From Salinisphaera aquimarina (lineage in GTDB: Bacteria > Pseudomonadota > Gammaproteobacteria > Nevskiales > Salinisphaeraceae): a stretch of 64,000 bases of DNA. The stretch's first letter is position 1; every line of letters begins with the position of its first letter. The position numbers and the translations under genes were made by a program. Of this stretch, positions 62,099 through 64,000 are shown in pieces. The notes beneath the pieces were generated by a model. It was given only the letters and a program-made list of their open reading frames with translations, was not told the DNA's origin and searched no databases. The stretch covers positions 248,001-312,000 of the forward strand of contig NZ_JBHRSS010000004.1 of NCBI RefSeq assembly GCF_042643355.1. Reading direction: 5' to 3'.

Positions 62099-62443
62099 AT
62101 GATCGGAAGTCTGGCCGCCCTGCTTTTATTTCAACTCGCCGGCGAGGTGTGCGTGCGTCTGACCGGGCTGCCGTTGCCCGGTCCGGTGCTGGGCATGATC
62201 CTGCTGTCCACTGCCCTGTTGATTCGTGGTCACACGCCCGTGGCGTTTTCCAACACCAGCCGTGGATTGCTGAACTACCTGGCGCTGCTGTTCGTGCCGG
62301 CCGGCGTCGGCATCATCACCCATCTGGCCCGGGTCGCCGATGAATGGATCGCGATCGCCATCACGTTAGTGGTGAGTACGGCCCTGACCATGGTGGTCAC
62401 CGCGTTCACCCTGCGCGCGCTCATGCCGCGCAAGGACGCTTGA
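62099..62443 (+). CDS. CidA/LrgA-family holin-like membrane protein
   Basis: 114 residues, four transmembrane helices: MIGSLAALLLFQLAGEVCVR, LPLPGPVLGMILLSTALLIR, LNYLALLFVPAGVGIITHLA. GGGGAG-like site five bases before the ATG. Paired with LrgB; the couple affects autolysis and transport of small organic acids in studied bacteria. Role here inferred. Confidence 0.92.
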   Translation: MIGSLAALLLFQLAGEVCVRLTGLPLPGPVLGMILLSTALLIRGHTPVAFSNTSRGLLNYLALLFVPAGVGIITHLARVADEWIAIAITLVVSTALTMVVTAFTLRALMPRKDA

Positions 62444-62444
62444 G

Positions 62445-63167
62445 GTGGGCGGCAGCATCAGCCGTATCTGGGTCTATCTGGCGGAAACGCCGCTGCTGTG
62501 GCTCGCCGTCACCCTGATCGTGTTCTGGCTGGCCCAGCGGCTGTATCGAAGCACGCACGATTTTCCGTTGCTCAACCCGGTGCTGGTGAGCGTCACAGTG
62601 CTGGTGCTCGTGCTGCTGGCGACCGGCACGCCCTACCACGCCTATTTCGATGGCGCCCAGTTCATCCATTTCCTGCTCGGCCCGGCCACCGTCGCGCTGG
62701 CCGTCCCATTGGCCACGCAGGCCCAGGAACTCAAGCGGCTGTGGTTGCCGATCGCGATCGCTCTCACCGCCGGCTCGGTCACCGCCGTTTTATCCGCCAT
62801 GGCGCTCGGCTGGGCGCTGGGGCTCACGCCCGAAACCCTGCTGTCGATGCTGCCGAAGTCGGTCACCACGCCGATCGCGATGGGCGTGGCCGACGAGATC
62901 GGCGGACTGCCCTCGCTCACCGCCGTGCTGGTCATCCTCACCGGCATCACCGGCGCGGTGATCGGTATTCCGCTGCTGCGCCTGCTGGGGCTGCGTGATC
63001 CGGTGGCCAAGGGGTTCGCGATCGGCGTGGCCGCCCATGGCATCGGCACCGCGCGCGCGTTCGAGCACAGCGAACGCGCGGGGGCTTTTTCCGGACTTGC
63101 CATGGGGCTCAACGGTGCGCTGACGGCCCTGCTGGTGCCACTGCTGGTCTGGCTATTCGGATTCTAG
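62445..63167 (+). CDS. LrgB/CidB-family membrane protein
   Basis: 240 residues from a GTG one base after the cidA-type stop. Multi-pass; signature LPKSVTTPIAMGVADEIGGL, GVAAHGIGTARAFEHSERAG. Co-transcribed with the preceding holin-like gene. Confidence 0.93.
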   Translation: MGGSISRIWVYLAETPLLWLAVTLIVFWLAQRLYRSTHDFPLLNPVLVSVTVLVLVLLATGTPYHAYFDGAQFIHFLLGPATVALAVPLATQAQELKRLWLPIAIALTAGSVTAVLSAMALGWALGLTPETLLSMLPKSVTTPIAMGVADEIGGLPSLTAVLVILTGITGAVIGIPLLRLLGLRDPVAKGFAIGVAAHGIGTARAFEHSERAGAFSGLAMGLNGALTALLVPLLVWLFGF

Positions 63168-63241
63168 CCGACGGCCGAGGCCGCTTGTTTCCGAGCGCGG
63201 GCGTCGCTATGTTCCGCGCAGTGACGCAAGCGGAGTCTGCG

Positions 63242-63646
63242 ATGTCAGTTGACGATCTCGACACCTGGATGTGGGCGCATGCCATACGGGGCCAGGAACG
63301 CGCCGAACGGATACAGCGGCAGTTCTTTCGCCGTGCCAGCCCGCGCCCGCGACGCCAGTGGGAGCCGCCGGTGGATGTGTTCGAAACCGCAGACGCGGTC
63401 TACGTCATCGTCGCCCTGCCCGGCGTGTCGGAGGACCGGCTGACCGATCTGGAAATCCGCGGCGATATCCTGTTCGTGGCCGGCGAGCGGCGTGTACCCG
63501 CCCCCGCCGGCGATGCGGTACTGCACCGGCTGGAGATTCCGCACGGACATTTCGAACGGCGTGCCGTGCTGCCGTGGGCGCGATTGGTCATCGTGGCCCA
63601 TGAGCTGCGCGACGGCTGCCTCTATCTGACCCTGAGCAAGCGTTAG
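63242..63646 (+). CDS. Hsp20/alpha-crystallin small heat-shock protein
   Basis: 134 residues from MSVDDLDTWMWAHAIRG (GGAG six bases upstream). Alpha-crystallin domain: PPVDVFETADAVYVIVALPG, LEIRGDILFVAGERRV, LHRLEIPHGHFERRAVLP, DGCLYLTLSKR. The IxI C-terminal anchor is missing. Three bases before a Lon-type gene, suggesting a chaperone-protease operon. Confidence 0.92.
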   Translation: MSVDDLDTWMWAHAIRGQERAERIQRQFFRRASPRPRRQWEPPVDVFETADAVYVIVALPGVSEDRLTDLEIRGDILFVAGERRVPAPAGDAVLHRLEIPHGHFERRAVLPWARLVIVAHELRDGCLYLTLSKR

Positions 63647-63648
63647 CC

Positions 63649-64000
63649 ATGAGCGAATCCCACAGCGACCCCAATAACGAAGCGCCCCAGGTGACCGAGG
63701 GCCCGAGCACTACGCTGGTCTACAACCAGAAGACGCCGCCGCGCCCGGACACGATCACGATTCTGCCGATGCAGGAGACGGTGATCTTCCCGGAACTGGT
63801 CATGCCCGTGATTCTCGATCGCCAGCCCTCGATCGAGGCCGCCCAGCGCGCGGCGCGCAGTGAGCAGCCGGTCGGCCTGGTGCTGGCCGACACCGATGCG
63901 GAAAAAGACGATATCCGCGACGCCCTGCACAAGATCGGCACCGTCGCCAATATCCTGCGCTATGTCACCGGCAACGACGGCCGTCATCATCTGGTCTGCC
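63649..64000 (+). CDS. lon: Lon-type ATP-dependent protease, N-terminal part; runs off the right edge
   Basis: The first ~117 codons: a ~35-residue leader and the start of the LON substrate-binding domain (DTITILPMQETVIFPELVMP, DALHKIGTVANILRYVTGND). The ATPase and protease domains lie outside the window. Coupling with Hsp20 fits a stress operon. It may be a second Lon paralogue rather than the housekeeping one. Confidence 0.87.
   Translation, partial: MSESHSDPNNEAPQVTEGPSTTLVYNQKTPPRPDTITILPMQETVIFPELVMPVILDRQPSIEAAQRAARSEQPVGLVLADTDAEKDDIRDALHKIGTVANILRYVTGNDGRHHLVC

Noticed and set aside
61882..62343. 153-codon frame across the terminator, repeat and cidA
   Set aside because: Starts inside a terminator, crosses a palindromic repeat and overlaps the CidA-type gene out of frame.

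Overview
The window is about 64 kb of GC-rich chromosome from a gammaproteobacterium. The gene orders prfB-lysS, thrS-infC-rpmI-rplT-pheS-pheT-ihfA-merR and gspA/B with gspC-N point to that class. A stand-alone ectoine hydroxylase gene suggests a halotolerant or marine organism. A member of the Salinisphaera group or a near relative is my inference, not something the sequence proves. No prophage, complete insertion sequence or CRISPR array was seen.

Layout. 1-5.2 kb: start of lysS, prfB with its programmed frameshift, an OmpA/OprF-type porin, gluQ, and a decayed stretch next to tRNA-Pro. 5.2-13 kb: on the minus strand, the translation operon thrS-infC-rpmI-rplT-pheS-pheT-ihfA-merR. Its control elements are readable: a ThrRS operator that mimics a tRNA-Thr anticodon arm, an AUC start codon on infC, and a terminator overlapped by a short Phe-rich reading frame before pheS. 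tRNA-Val(GAC) and a broken copy of its 3' half lie upstream. 13.3-25 kb: uvrB, tRNA-Asn, a large CheB-CheR-PAS-histidine kinase protein with two response regulators, a DUF2267 protein and a semialdehyde dehydrogenase. 25-29.6 kb: a small Cys-rich protein, ectD, and a minus-strand gspA-gspB-DUF2845 operon. 29.7-41.4 kb: a complete gspC-N type II secretion operon, whose last gene overlaps a sodium:solute symporter gene.

42.8-53.1 kb is the most interesting region. It holds cfa, a CDP-alcohol phosphatidyltransferase, an MDR dehydrogenase, a divergent 6-pyruvoyl-tetrahydropterin-synthase-like protein, a GT4 glycosyltransferase, a SAM methyltransferase, an LPG-synthase-type membrane protein, a RibD-C reductase, a GTP cyclohydrolase II with an extra N-terminal domain, a creatininase-family hydrolase and an AhpD/CMD-like protein. 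Overlapping stops and starts and paired divergent and convergent units suggest one pathway. My inference is an uncharacterised route from GTP to a modified, possibly glycosylated or lipid-linked, pterin- or pyrimidine-type compound.

53-64 kb: a CPA1 Na+/H+ antiporter, L-2-hydroxyglutarate oxidase, a flavin-reductase-like protein, an AsmA protein, an MliC-type lysozyme inhibitor lipoprotein, an M42 aminopeptidase, a CidA/LrgB pair, Hsp20 and the start of a Lon protease. Two copies of an imperfect palindromic intergenic repeat lie near 57.7 and 61.9 kb.
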